Of a stretch of 64,000 nucleotides of DNA, positions 44,752 through 57,050 are shown piece after piece (the first letter of the stretch is position 1; every line of letters begins with the position of its first letter). Source of the DNA: Nymphaea colorata (lineage: Eukaryota; Streptophyta; Magnoliopsida; Nymphaeales; Nymphaeaceae). The position numbers and the translations under genes are program-made. Below the pieces are notes generated by a model, which was not told the origin of the DNA, did not search any database, and saw nothing but the letters and a program-made list of their open reading frames with translations. Location of the stretch: assembly GCF_008831285.2 (NCBI RefSeq), contig NC_045150.1:15557362-15621361 (forward strand). Direction: 5' to 3'.

Positions 44752-44990
44752 TATATTCAATGACAAGAGGAAACCAACTCTAACTATTAGGCAACTTAAA
44801 TTTGAAACTCCAAAGCAACCCACAAAGTATGGAGTCGCTGTGACCATAAATGTTTGAGAATTTGTCCTTCAACAATTAAAACTATTCAAGACTACATATC
44901 TCATAGGCCAACACATATGTAGATTCACACTAAAGGTCAATCACCAGTTAGGGTCAAAAATATGTATGTATGTGGATTCACACTATGCAC
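43606..44990. other. Unit 2: TNL 5' flank and AT-rich block
   Basis: Conserved with 51890-53320 and 61830-63240, though shorter: compared with unit 3 about 700 bp around 52980-53640 is absent. AT-rich with a (TA)n tract at 44718-44740. No gene found. Confidence 0.6.
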
Positions 44991-45660
44991 TATGTAACAT
45001 AAACAAGAGGGTTGTTGCGCAGTGGAATTGGAGTTCAGGTAGGGGCTAGGGTTAGGGTTGGGAAGGAGCCAATGCATGAGAGGGAAGAGAGAGAGAAGGA
45101 GAGAACGGTCTGATCGGCAGAGGAAGGAGAGAGATGAAGGGGGCACTGCCAACAAACCCTCGCTGATGAACCTCCTTACCATATACTCCGCATGGGTGCC
45201 CACGCGGAGTACATGGTAAGGAGGTTCATCGGCGAGGGTTTGTTGGCACGTCGCTTTTCATCTCTCTCCTTCCTCTGCCGATAGGACCATTCTCGCCTTC
45301 TCTCTCTCTTCCCTCTCATGCATTGGCTCCTTCCCAACCCTAACCCCTACCTGAACTCCAATTCCACTGCGCAACAACCCTCCTGTTTATGTTACATAGT
45401 GTGAAGGCAAGCAAAAGTCCTCTTCTCTCCATAGAAGTACCAAACTGAGTCACAATACTTTTAAGATCATCACCACACATTAACACGACGAACCAAGTGG
45501 CAGTATTCTATAGATCATCACATTAGCATGAAAAGAGATCCTAGAGTTAAATAATCGGGTGCATTTTTTGCCTTAAAGACAAGAAAGCAAGGTGTCGGCC
45601 TTATTAAAGCAACAAGATACCTCCTAATAACTTCGACCAATACACAGAGAGGGAGAGGGA
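44991..45660. repeat. Unit 2: foldback block (near-perfect inverted repeat)
   Basis: Left arm about 44991-45188 and right arm about 45201-45400 are reverse complements with few mismatches around a loop of about 12 bases (core CTCCGC-ATGGGTGCCCAC-GCGGAG). Landmarks: CTAGGGTTAGGGTTGGGAAG in the left arm and CTTCCCAACCCTAACCCCTA in the right. The right arm continues to about 45660, where its further partner (left outer arm, as at 53335-53590) has been lost in this unit. Open frames 44937-45203 and 45518-45802 arise from the arms and are not supported as genes. Confidence 0.93.
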
Positions 45661-45769
45661 GAGAGAGAAAAGAGGGAGAGAGTCTATTCTGCATGAAAAC
45701 CAGAACCCACAACAACCATAAGAGCGAAAACTCTGCACTGCCACAGATCATAGCAGCACAACATGAGGG

Positions 45770-47690
45770 CTGGTGTTGGTGGTTGCCTACCCAGCCACTC
45801 AAATTTTCTTCATTTTAATATTAATGCTTTCAATTATTTTGTTGTCTATATGTATTGGTGCCCGTAAAAGTATGAGAGCTTTTGAATTAGATCTTCAATC
45901 CAAAGTTTTCCAGCTCTGCCACTATCACCACAAACTTTCCTGTAGTATCAACCTTCTGAGCTTTTTTTTTTCTGTTTTTTCTTGATACTTTAACATTTAA
46001 CGGAAACTGATCAATTCTTTTTGTTAGCTTGTTTTTGTCTGTGAGTGTGTGTGTGCGTGCCTACATAAATCAGCTAGACATGTACCCATATAAATCAAAA
46101 CTCGGCATTCAACAGAAACCAAAAAAAAAAAAACATTTTATCGGCACAGACACATAGATTTCTTTCATTAGAGAAGTCAAACTATGACTTCAAAATTCTA
46201 ATATGAACCAAAATATAAATTCTCCAAATTTTTATATCGGTGAAATAAAAAAAAATTAAAAATTACTTATGAGTTTAAAAAAATGAAGGGAAGACCAGGG
46301 CATGGCCCCTACCAGCCCCCTTTAGTTCCGCAAAAATTAAAGTAGTGTCAAGATCGTGTGTGACTCTCTATTGCATGTACATCTCTCATAAGGGCTTGTG
46401 TATAAAATACAGCATGAATGTCATAAAAGGCTGCCCTTTTCTTACTTTAACAATGTAAACTGTCGGTAATACCATTCATTTTTAGCATTTTAAAAAAAAA
46501 AATGTTTAGTGAAACCACCTTTGGCATGAAACCCCAAAGCTCATTTTTAGTTTATTATATACAATAACAATAAGGCATATAAATTTTGCTCTCATGTATT
46601 AGTTATTGTTGGACCAAATGCGGGACCATCTTTTTGCTTTCTTATCTTTGTCTTCAGTGAAAATGTTAGAAATCTAGACCGACGTTTCTTTTACAACATT
46701 GAAGAAAACACTTATTCCTGACATCAATATGAATCCTGATCTTCAAAAGGGTCTGCAGAATTTGGAGATTTTGTTTGGTCCAAAATGCAGAGGGCTCTTT
46801 GACAGGCAGAACAAAAACCCCGAAATTAATCGAAAACCCCATGAGAACCCGGTCATCGGAAAACAATATTTAAATTTCTTTATAAAAAAAAGCATAGTAG
46901 AAAGGGAAAAAAAGGTCTATCAAATAAGGGTCATCCATCTCACTTGATGTCTCCAGATGTATGGATTTAAATATCCAGACAACATAGCTCAGGAACAAAA
47001 ACAAACAAAAAAAAATCATAAAAATGTGCTTTAGTAAATAATCCCATGAGAGCTACAAAAGACATCGTAAAAGAAAGCACACAAAGAAAGAAAAGAGAAA
47101 TGATATAGAGAGGTTCGGTGAAAAAATCACAGGCTTCTTCTTACTCTCCCGAAGTCATCTATCACATTATTTATACACAGTGGACGGTGGCCTTATATAA
47201 AAATATATGTCAGTTTTATGGAAGGAGGGCTCAACCCCAATACAAACATTTGAATATGGTACCACCTGCACACCACTAGATTTGGTATTGATAATTTTTA
47301 TTAGTGTTTGCCTGTTTTAGTCTTCATTTTTCATTTTCTTTGATTTGCTATTGATTTCTCTCCTTACAACTTGTTCTATTTTGCAACCTACAGCTATTAC
47401 TTTCCTTTTCTTTAGGCAGCCTAAACTGCCACATATCTTGAATTTTTTTTTTCTTTCATCAAATATTATTTGTGCATCCTCTCCCCTATAGCCTCATTAT
47501 CTTAAATTCAAGGCTGCATGAAAAGATGTGTTTTGGAATATCTTCAGCATGAACTTCAAATGGATGCTACATGTTAAAAAACCATGGATTTAAAATCAGA
47601 TGGAGGGGGAGATCCAATCTTAAATTCATGGATTTGAGATCCTATGAATATCAGATCACCACGAATCTTAAATCCGTGGTGAAACAAACA
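45770..47690. other. Unit 2: conserved non-coding block (delta)
   Basis: Collinear copy of 31500-33415 and 54750-56680. Identity to unit 3 is visibly higher than to unit 1, for example at 46120-46420 versus 55110-55400. No gene found. Confidence 0.6.
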
Positions 47691-47694
47691 CAAC

Positions 47695-48075
47695 CTTAAG
47701 AACGTTGAGTTGGATTTCAACACTTCAAGTGGGCCCTCTTGAAAGTGATTTGGTAAGTACATCACAAGCTGTTGAGGTGAGGATAAATGCCAAACTTGAA
47801 GTTGATTTATAGTTATCCTATCTCTCTAAACATAATGAACATCAAGTTCCATGTGCTTACTTCTTTTGTGAGATATTGGAATATGGGCAAAAATTATCTC
47901 ACCTTAACATAAGAAGTGAGTTTATTTGGATATCGAGTTCGTTTAACAAATATTCATTCTAACCAGTTCAACAGCAGAATTGGCAATGGATATGTACTCT
48001 GTTTCTAAACTGGATCGGTTATAGTGCATTGTTTCTTGGAGCTCCACGACATTATGTTGGGTCCAAGGTAGACAA
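47695..48075 (-). mobile_element. Unit 2: degenerate Ty1/Copia RNase H
   Basis: Same remnant as 33420-33785, with the same minus-strand motifs (WSSKKQ-type start in CTCCAAGAAACAATG-like DNA, TEYISIANSAVELV, KHMELDVHY). It is followed on the upstream side (higher coordinates) by CAACATAATGTCGTGGAGCT and then about 100 bp not found in unit 1 (48070-48180). Confidence 0.83.
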
Positions 48076-48179
48076 CACATGCCAATAGAGATCAGACTCC
48101 ATTGTCACAAAAAACATGTACAGGTATTATACGGCGAGGAAAAAGATGGGTATAATACGACAAACTTGTATATCTCAAT

Positions 48180-48649
48180 AATAACACGGAAAACTCATAG
48201 CAAATTTTTAAAAAAATTAAAACATTTAGTAAATCCTAAAAATTATAAAAAATAAAAAATCATAAAAAATATGAAAAAACGAAAAAATATGGGTATAATA
48301 TGTGTTTTTTCACGTTTTTTACTTTTAATGTTTATCTAAAAAAGACACGTTTTGTATAGGTATTTTACCTCTGACTATGTTTTGTTGTATAATACGCGTC
48401 TTTTTTCAATAAGACATGTTTTCTGTGATAGTGGATCAGAGAAAGCATTGACAGTGAAGTGAGATTATGTGTGTATTCTAAGTCTAAAATTTACATTGAT
48501 TTGTGTACTTAAGCATGCAACCCTGGCTATTGAATTTGTATCTCCAAAGGGACACATAATTTAGTTAGGTAAAAGTAAGAAGAAATATTTTAAGGTTGCC
48601 TATATAAGGAGTGAAAAATTTTTACCATGGAACAGGAATCCAATGTTTC
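48180..48649. other. Unit 2: non-coding block (epsilon)
   Basis: Homologous to 33790-34230. Contains TATTTTACCTCTGACTATGT. No gene. Confidence 0.5.
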
Positions 48650-49088
48650 ATTTGATTTGGGAAATGCATAGTCACAAATAACGTTTCGAAGTTTTAAACG
48701 ACGAGGTTTTTCTCTGGTACAATACAGCGGGCTTAAAAAATACGAAAAAAAAAACGAAGAAAAAGTGGCATTTAAAGAAAAATTAAAAAAAAAACTAAAA
48801 AGGGGGGAAGTAAAATAATTGAGAAAATAATAACACAAACTGTAAATTTGCAATAAATAAAAAATAGAAGATGAAAAAGAAACTGTTTAGCATTAAAAAA
48901 ATGAAAAAAAAAACACATTAAAACACGGTTTTTTGTTTTAAACGTTTTTTTAAAAAAAAAAGTGTTTTTTTTAGTTTTAAATGACATTTCATTTTATCAC
49001 ATTTTTTTCGCATTTTTTCAAAAATGACACGATTTTTGTGACGATGGGGAAATGTCATCTCCGTCTCAACAATGCTTTTATCTTTTGA
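48650..49088. mobile_element. AT-rich MITE-like insertion, absent from unit 1
   Basis: In unit 1 the sequence reads CCAATGTTTCAACAACATTCC (34228). In unit 2 about 438 bp is inserted after CCAATGTTTCA, and homology resumes with TTCAACAGCATTCC, consistent with a short target duplication (TTCA or TCA). Near its ends it carries ATAGTCACAAATAACGT and the inverted counterpart ACGATTTTTGTGACGAT, with an A/T homopolymer-rich interior. It is related, in reverse, to 36368-36722. The open frames here are homopolymer artefacts. Confidence 0.82.
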
Positions 49089-49780
49089 TTCAACAGCATT
49101 CCGTTATTAGACAGAAATTGACACTGATCTCAATAAATTGCCAATAAAAAGTGGACTTTGTCAAAGAAATAGAATTTGAAAAAAATTAAAAACAAAATAT
49201 CCACTAAAACGGGAATCAATCTCTCATAGTTGCTGTGAGCACACATTTAATGTAACGGACCATTTGGCACCAATATCAGATTCATACTTATCTCCCCTAA
49301 AAATTGGAAGCAGATTCATGTAACACTATGTTGCATGGTTATATGAATCCAAACGGCCTCTAAATGAAATAAAGTCAGTACTCCCATGTAGGCACAGGAT
49401 TTATGTTTGGATTATGAGTCCAAATCAAGTTTGGGTGGCGTAAAAATCTGATATTTAATTACATTCAGTTTTACTTTCTAGTCAGATCTGAGATCCGATC
49501 GAAGGTAGAGTCATATATTTTCACTTGGGATCCAAATTTGTGATGCCTGGAAAATGTGGTCCACTGACATCGTTAATTATAATCAGTGTCTTCACTAATG
49601 ATCAAAGATGTGTTGCATATCCACATGTCTGTATATATAAAAAAGAAATATAGTGAATTTGAAGTCAGGCAGCCAATATCTATTGCCATATGAGTTTTTT
49701 TTTTAATAATTTGCAATGCGAAAAATGCATTCCGTGGTTAGAAACTAGGGCCAATGATATAGCATTTTGAAATAGACCTT
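49089..49780. other. Unit 2: non-coding block (epsilon, continued)
   Basis: Collinear with 34240-34985; the (AT)n tract of unit 1 (34806-34832) is lost here. No gene. Confidence 0.5.
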
Positions 49781-51194
49781 TTGCGATAGTTTTTAGCAAT
49801 GGGCATTGGAATTCGAAATAAGGATCTGATTATATGAAAACGGGTTTGAGTCGGATCCACTAATGCCGAGCCTTATGACCCAAATCTGTAAAAATTGATG
49901 CTTGAGCACTTTGAAAGAGACAAAGTCGAACAAAGGGAAACATTTTATTTCCAAGCAAATTTGGAAGTTCAAATGCAATACATGGTGATGCATAAGAGAG
50001 CAGTTCCCATGAACCGTCATAGATATATGGAATTGGATTGCGGATCTGATTATCTAAACCTCTGGGACTGCACAATTTCTTATAGCCAAGCAAGGATGTC
50101 AATTGGTCCAATTTGCAATTGATCAGACCCGGTACCGATGTAGAATGGACTGGTAAAGAAAATGAGGTCACACGATCACTAACTGGGTCAAGGTTTCTAT
50201 ACAATCTGTACCAAAGCCTGATCATGACTCCAAGATCTGAAATGTTTACCATATTTCACATGTAAATCCAGGATATTAGACTAGTACATGGACATGATTT
50301 GGTTTAAGAAAATGCAACAAGAGTCTGAACAATGCCCACCCGGACCTGATTATCATGGACACAGGAAGCCTGTTTCTAATCCTGAATCTGGTTCATATAG
50401 TGAAAATCTGGATGCCCAAATGGACCAAATCTCATTTGGTCAAGAAATTTGTGTCCAACGGGGTCTCACTGGATATGGTTAGATCTGGATGTAAAACGGA
50501 TATCATAACAATGACAGTCATTTATCAAATGAATGGAAGTAGAATTTGTAGATCTATCTAAACATGAGAGTTGGTAGGCTAAGATCTAGATCCAGTGACG
50601 CCAAACTCCATGGCTGGATTTTGATGCAGCTTGCTTGTGAATATCAGATCTGAGCCAAAGCACTCCAGATCCAAGGAAGAATTTAAGATCAACCATGTCC
50701 AAATTCCAAAAATCGGAAGCAAAGTTTTCATAGATCCCATATTCAAGAGCCTTTCTTTCGAAGAACAAGTTCTTGGATAGGCACATCCATTGAGTCCAAG
50801 CTCACTGTAGGTCCAAAACAAATGGAAATGTAGGTCGAAAAACAAAAGATGTAGAGGCCCCAGGCAACTTTGCAGGAGACTTGGTTGAGAACAAACAAGC
50901 TTGTTTGCATCAGAGTGAGCGAAGAAGTACTATTTCATTTCACCACCCATGTGAGAGTCGAAACTCCCCTGCCCCCAAAGTCTAAGGCTGCGTCGCGACC
51001 TATCATGGTATTTGTTGATCCAAAAATCTACCAGAAGTCGCGATCTCAGTTTCTCCTATTCTAAACCAGGGGGTCTAAGGGGAATGAATGGGAGGAACAG
51101 ATCATGCAGTTATGTAGTGGTGGTGCCTTACACTTCACGCTTAGCTCCGAACCTTTTGGGAATTGAATCTAAGTGAAGTTGAGGGTGACCAGTC
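49781..51194. repeat. Unit 2: conserved block (zeta)
   Basis: Very similar to 34986-36365 and 59936-61140. Compared with unit 1 it retains about 45 bp extra near 50098-50150 (GACCCGGTACCGATGTAGAA), also present in unit 3. No coding family recognised. Confidence 0.65.
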
Positions 51195-51310
51195 CACCCC
51201 CATAGTTACAGAAAATGCATTTTTTTTTAAAGAAATGTGAAAAAAATGTGATAAATTAAATGACCATTTAAACCTTTAAAAAATGTGTCTTTTGAAAAAT
51301 CTACTTTCCT
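51195..51310. repeat. Unit 2/3 junction: truncated MITE end joined to TNL intron 1
   Basis: CCCCATAGTTACAGAAAATG opens the same element as at 36368. After about 100 bp the sequence GAAAAATCTACTTTCC switches to TTGAAGTCAGGG, which in unit 1 (28144) and unit 2 (43093, TTGCAGTCAGGG) lies between R1 and the TIR exon. The identical junction recurs at 61240-61262. Confidence 0.88.
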
Positions 51311-51544
51311 TGAAGTCAGGGTCTTTCCTTACCATTTTGTTGATGGAAAATGGCATCCATTGCATTTATCTATCTCAGAAGTCGTTTATCGAGTTGACCC
51401 TCTCTTCCTTTTCTTCGACTGAATTTCCTATTCCTAATGATTTTGTTGGTTCTCATCTTGAATAACTACCTACCCTCAAACACAAGTACGGAAAAGGCAT
51501 GGAAAGGAGGGCTCTGTGGGAAGAAGATTGTAACATGAGAGAGC

Positions 51545-51890
51545 AATGAGGTCAACAAGTTTCAAATGTACAACCTTTCTATGTACCCGACAAGTGATTC
51601 ACCCTCTCACCCTTCTCCAAATTCGCATTATCTGTGAAAGTAGAGGTGCCCCTCGTTACCAAGGCGTCATAAAGATGGGCAATGAATCCCTTCCAGGTGT
51701 CGGGTACTCTTAAAACTTAAGAAAACATCATATTTCTGCACATCGTCTCCTTGGGAAGTTTGCGAGGATGCCTCAGTTCCGTCGACACCACAACTATGAG
51801 AGCAGACACCCATCTCCTTGGTAGCTCCTTCCATTGCGTCCAATTGGACAATAGATTAGAATGTTCCCAAAGAAACAGTGAGACCGCCTC
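51545..51890 (-). pseudogene. Unit 3: truncated TIR exon, frameshifted
   Basis: Minus strand: GTEASSQTSQGDDVQKYDVF and LSFKST. Then an extra C shifts the frame (ACCCGACACC versus ACCGACACC in unit 4), followed by DTWKGFIAHLYDALVTRGTS and NLEKGERVNHLSG in the next frame and a further indel. It ends at the same place as the other copies, just past the GYIE position. NB-ARC and LRR exons are not attached, because the unit starts inside intron 1. Confidence 0.87.
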
Positions 51891-53320
51891 CTAGGGTTTT
51901 CCGCCCCGCAACAGTTACGATTGGAGAGATTTGGTTAGTTTTCATATTTAGTCTCATAACTGCAAGTGGGCCCTCTTGCAGTTACAAAATATAAATATGG
52001 GGCTCAAGGCCACTATTTAACATCTCCCACTTGGTCATGAAACTGTGAGATTGTTTCCACTGTTGGTGGGTTTCCTTGATCTTTAGTTACGTAGCTTTCC
52101 ATATTGGTTTGCCCATCGTAACTTAAATTTTGTTCAAAGTTTGTAGCGAAGTTTTCCTTTCAATTGTTTTTCATCACAACCTTTCAAATATTCAATATAT
52201 TTTCCATTAGTTACGAGGTTTTCTTCATGCACAAGTATTTCCATCGTAGCATGTTAAAACTTAGTCTTATGTGAACCACAAGCTTTACATAAAAATCAAC
52301 AAGAATTCTCTTGATAATAATACTAGCAATCATATAAGCATTTGAAACGTACATGTATATCCTCTTCTTATTCAATGATGAAGTCAGCTTAAACATTTTT
52401 CAACCACCTCACAAATAGGCAAACCAGGATGTTTTTAGCCCCATACGGGCTACATGCTTCGCTAATAAATCATTAGATTTTTTTTTTTGTTAAAAATGCT
52501 AGCAATTACATGAATATATCTTTTTTTTATTTTTGTCACTGTGGAAAGTCAAATAACAGTTGTAGAATCGGCTACCTCTGCTCCATGTGGGAGAAGGTCG
52601 CTGACCCTTCTATTCTCAGGCAAATAGAGGAACAATTAAAAGAAATGAAAAAGGGGAATGAGGAGGCCGCTTGTTGATGAAACAGCTTTGGGGTGAAGAT
52701 ATCCTTCTTTTTTTTGGACATATTTTTCAATAAAATTATATAATGGCAAAGAAAAAATATTGCTTCTATAATATGATTATTTCTAAGAGAATGTGAGATT
52801 TTAAAAGATTATTCTACCTATAGAAGATGCCAAATGTTGATATTTAAGGATGTGGTAGATGTGACTATTTAATTTGAATACCAATCTACTACGGGATACA
52901 ACATGAGAGGATATTTTTAAGACAACACCATGCACATGAGATTGTAAATAATTAGAGACATTATCATATATCCCTATATTTTTTTAGAATCATTTTTTTC
53001 TTTTTCTTTTGTCAAAATTATTTTGTCTTTGTTGACCATATTGCAAAATAGTTCTTACTTTGTATATTTACCACAGTATAACCTAGTTTCCAGCACGACA
53101 TGGTGGCCCATATGATCCAATATTCGGTTCCAACTTTAAAAAAAGTTAATATTTATTTATTATCAGAACTTTAAAAACGGGAAAATTTTCATGTGAACCT
53201 ACAAGGCATTAATCCTCAAATTGTAAGCAAAAGGCCGGTCATCATCTTCCCTACAAGGCATTACTGCTCAAATTAGAGTTGAGGGTTCCCCATACCATTT
53301 AGAGGCGGCTCAAATTAGAA
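51891..53320. other. Unit 3: TNL 5' flank and AT-rich block
   Basis: Collinear with 61830-63240 (unit 4) and partly with 43606-44700. A (GT)n run lies at 53323-53333. No gene recognised. Confidence 0.6.
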
Positions 53321-53334
53321 TTGTGTGTGTGTGT

Positions 53335-54640
53335 ATATATTGATCGAAGCTATTAGGAGGTATCTTGTTGCTTTAATATGGTCGACACCTTGCTTTCTTG
53401 CCTTTTAGGAAAAAAACTCTCCACTCTATTATTAAATTCTAGGATCTCTTTTCATGCCAATGTGATGATATGCAGAATACTGCCACTTGGTTCGTCGTGG
53501 TGTTAATGTGAGGTGATGATATGGAAAGTATTGTGACTCAGGTTGGTGCTTGTATGGAAAGAAGAGAACTTTTGGTTGCCTTCACATATGGATGGAGACC
53601 ATCGGTCTCTATAAGCTGTGTGAATATGTGGGTTGCTTTTTTAAGTTGGAAGAAATTTGGCGATTGAAATTTAAGTTGCCTAATACATATATAAATATAT
53701 TATATAACATATGTATATATTCAATGACAAGAGAAAACCAACTGTAACATATTAGGCAACTTAAATTTCAAACTCCAAATTTTTTCCAACTTAAAGAAGC
53801 AACCCACAAAGTATGGGGTCGCTGTGACCATAAATGTTTGAGAATTAGTGCTTCAACATTTAAAACTATTGAAGACTAGATATCTCATAGGCCAACACAT
53901 ATGTAGATTCACAATAAAGGTCAATCACCAGTTAGGGTCAAAAATATGTATGTATGGGGATTCACACTATGCACTATGTAACATAAACAGGAGGGTTGTT
54001 GCGCAGTGGAATTGGAGTTCAGGTAGGGGCTAGGGTTAGGGTTGGGAAGGAGCCAATGCATGAGAGGGAAGAGAGAGAGATGGAGAGAACGGTCCGATCG
54101 GCAGAGGAAGGAGAGAGATGAAGGGGGCAGTGCCAACAAACCCTCACTGATGAACCTCCTTACCATATACTCCGCATGGGCGCCCACGCGGAGTACATGG
54201 TAAGGAGGTTCATCGGCGAGGGTTTGTTGGCACAGCACTTTTCATCTCTCTCCTTCCTCTGCCGATCAGACCGTTCTCGCCTTCTCTCTCTCTTCCCTCT
54301 CATGCATTGGCTCCTTCCCAAACCTAACCCCTACCTGAACTCTAATTCCACTGCGCAACAACCCTCCTGTTTATGTTACATAGTGTGAAGGCAAGCAAAA
54401 GTCCTTTTCTCTCCATAGAAGTACCAAACTGAGTCACAATACTTTTAAGATCATCACCGCACATTAACACGACGAACCAAGTGGCAGTATTCTATAGATC
54501 ATCACATTAGCATGAAAAGAGATCCTAGAGTTAAATAATCGAGTGCATTTTTTGCCTTAAAGGCAAGAAAGCAAGGTGTCGGCCTTATTAAAGCAACAAG
54601 ATACCTCCTAATAACTTCGACCAATACACAAAGAGGAAGA
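53335..54640. repeat. Unit 3: foldback block with inner and outer arms
   Basis: Inner arms about 53985-54178 and 54191-54385 form a nearly perfect stem around the same loop of about 12 bases as in unit 2. Outer arms 53335-53590 (GAAGCTATTAGGAGGTATCT) and 54383-54640 (AGATACCTCCTAATAACTTC) are also reverse complements. The left side is split by about 390 bp (53590-53985) that includes a separate hairpin element. An RNA across it could pair over roughly 450 bp. Confidence 0.9.
53626..53812. mobile_element. Small hairpin element inside the foldback left arm
   Basis: TGGGTTGCTT...TTAAGTTGG...TTTAAGTTGCCTAATA at 53626-53686 pairs with TATTAGGCAACTTAAATTTC...AAGCAACCCA at 53751-53812; arms are about 60 bp around an AT-rich centre of about 65 bp. 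Unit 4 lacks it: there (63500) the flanks meet directly. Unit 2 keeps only the right half (44787-44830). This fits a small MITE insertion after units 3 and 4 diverged, or its loss from unit 4. Confidence 0.7.
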
Positions 54641-54749
54641 GAGAGAGAGAAAAGAGGGAGAGAGTCTATTGTGGATGAAAACCAAAAGCCACAACAACCA
54701 CAAGAGCGAAACCTCTGCACTGCCACAGATCATAGCAGCACAACATAAG

Positions 54750-56680
54750 GGCTGGTGTTGGTAGTTGCCTACCCAGCCACTCAAATTTTCTTCATTTTAA
54801 TATTAATGCTTTCAATTATTTTGTTGTCTATATGTATTGGTGCCCATAAAAGTATGAGAGCTTTTGAATTAGATCTTCAATCCAAAGTTTTCCAGCTCTG
54901 CCACTATAACCACAAACTTTCCTGTAGTATCAACCTTCTGACCTTTTTTTTTTCTGTTTTTTCTTGATAATTTAACATTTAAGAGAAACTGATCAATTCT
55001 TTTTGTTAGCTTGTTTTTGTCTGTGAGTGTGTGTGTGCGTGCCTACATAAATCAGCTAGACATGTACCCATATAAATCAAAACTCAGCATTCAACAGAAA
55101 CAAAAAAAAAAACCATTTTATCGGCACAGACACATAGATTTCTTTCATTAGAGAAGTCAAACTATGACTTTAAAATTCTAATATGAACCAAAATATAAAT
55201 TTTCCAAATTTTTATATCGGTGAAATAAAAAAAATTTAAAAATTACTTATGATTTTAAAAAAATGAAGGGAAGACCAGGGCATGGCCCCTACCAGCCCCC
55301 TTTAGTTCCGCAAAAATTAAAGTATTGTCAAGATCGTGTGTGACTCTCTATTGCATGTACATCTCTAATAAGGGCTTGTGTATAAAATACAGCATGAATG
55401 TCATATAAGGCTGCCCTTTTCTTACTTTAAAAATGTAAACTGTCGCTAATACCATTCATTTTTAGCTTTTTTTTAAAAAAAAATGTTTAGTGAAACCACC
55501 TTTGGCATGAAACCCCAAAGCTCATTTTTAGTTTATTATATACAATTATAATTAGGCCTATAAATTTTGCTCTCATGTATTAGTTATTGTTGGACCAAAT
55601 GCTGGGACCATCTTTTTGCTTTCTTATCTTTGTCTTCAGTGAAAAAGTTAGAAATCTAAACCAACGTTTCTTCTACAACATTGAAGAAAACACTTATTCC
55701 TGACATCAATACGAATCCTGTTCTTCAAAAGGGTCTGCAGAATTTGGAGATTTTGTTTGGTCCAAAATGCAGAGGCCTCCTTGACAGGCAGAACAAAAAA
55801 CCCGAAATTAATAGAAAACCCCATGAGAACCCGGTCATCGGAAAACAAAATTTAAATTTCTTTATAAAAAAAGCATATTAGAAAGGGGAAAAAAGGACTA
55901 TCAAATAACGGTCATCCATCTCACTTGATGTCTCCAGATGTATCGATTTAAATATCCAGACAACATAGCTCAGGAACAAAAACAAACAAAAAAAAATCAT
56001 AAAAATGTGCTGTAGTAAATAATCCCCTGAGAGCTACAAAAGACATCGTAAAAGAAAGCACACCAAGAAAGAAAAGAGAAATGATATAGAGAGGTTCGGT
56101 GAAAAAATCACAGGCTTCTTCTTACTCTCCCGATGTCATCTATCACATTATTTATACACAGCGGACGGTGGCCTTATATAAAAATATATGTCAGTTTTAT
56201 GGAAGGAGGTCTCAATCCCAATACAAACATTTGAATATGGTACCACGTGCACACCACTAGATTTGGTATTGATAATTTTTATTAGTGCTTAACTATTTTG
56301 GTCTTCATTTTTCATTTTCTTTGATTTGCTATTGATTTCTCTCCTTACAACTTGTTCTATTTTGCGACCTACAGCTATTACTTTCCTTTTCTTTAGGCAG
56401 CCTAAACTGCCACATATCTTGAATTTTTTTTTTCTTTCATCAAATATTATTTGTGCATCCTCTCCCCTATAGCCTCATAATCTTAAATTCAAGGCTGCAT
56501 GAAAAGATGTGTTTTGGATTATCTTCGACAGGAACTTCAAATGGATGCTACATGTTAAAAAACCATGGATTTAAAATCAGATGGAGGGGGAGATCCAATC
56601 TTAAATTCATGGATTTGAGATCCTATGAATCTCAGATCACCACGAATCTTAAATCTGTGGTGAAACAAACACAACCTTAA
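54750..56680. other. Unit 3: conserved non-coding block (delta)
   Basis: Collinear with 45770-47690 and 31500-33415. No gene; short frames are carried by duplication. Confidence 0.6.
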
Positions 56681-56684
56681 GGAC

Positions 56685-57050
56685 GTTGAGTTGGATTTCA
56701 ACACTTCAAGTGGGCCCTCTTGAAAGTGATTTGGTAAGTACATCAGAAGCTGTTGAGGTGAGGATAAATGCCAAACTTGAAGTTGATTTGTAGTTATCCT
56801 ATCTCTCTAAACATAATGAACATCAAGTTCCATGTGCTTACTTCTTTTGAATATGGGCAAAAATTATCTCACCTTAACATAAGAAGTGAGTTTATTTGGA
56901 TATCGAGTTCATTTAAGAAATATTGAATCTAACCAGTTCAACAGCAGAATTGGCAATGGAAATGTACTCTGTTTCTAAACTGGATCGGTTATAGTGCATT
57001 GTTTCTTGGAGCTCCAAGACATTATGTTGGGTCCAAGGTAGACGACTGTT
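56685..57050 (-). mobile_element. Unit 3: degenerate Ty1/Copia RNase H
   Basis: Same remnant as 33420-33785 and 47695-48075. A small additional deletion lies near 56850 (the TGTGAGATATTGG segment of unit 2 is missing). It stops at GTCCAAGGTAGAC, where the retrotransposon piece of 57.05-59.93 kb starts. Confidence 0.83.

Noticed and set aside
45046-45058. CTAGGGTTAGGGTTGGG as telomere-like repeat
   Set aside because: Only two TTAGGG units, while plant telomeres are TTTAGGG arrays; it is part of the foldback arm.
45518-45802. Hydrophobic minus-strand frames shared by units 1-3 (31303-31536, 45518-45802, 54502-54726)
   Set aside because: Conserved only because the units are recent duplicates. 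Lengths and starts differ, the middle is a GA/CA microsatellite, and no motif is recognisable.
48590-48987. Phe/Lys-rich frames
   Set aside because: Homopolymer A/T tracts of the MITE-like insertion.
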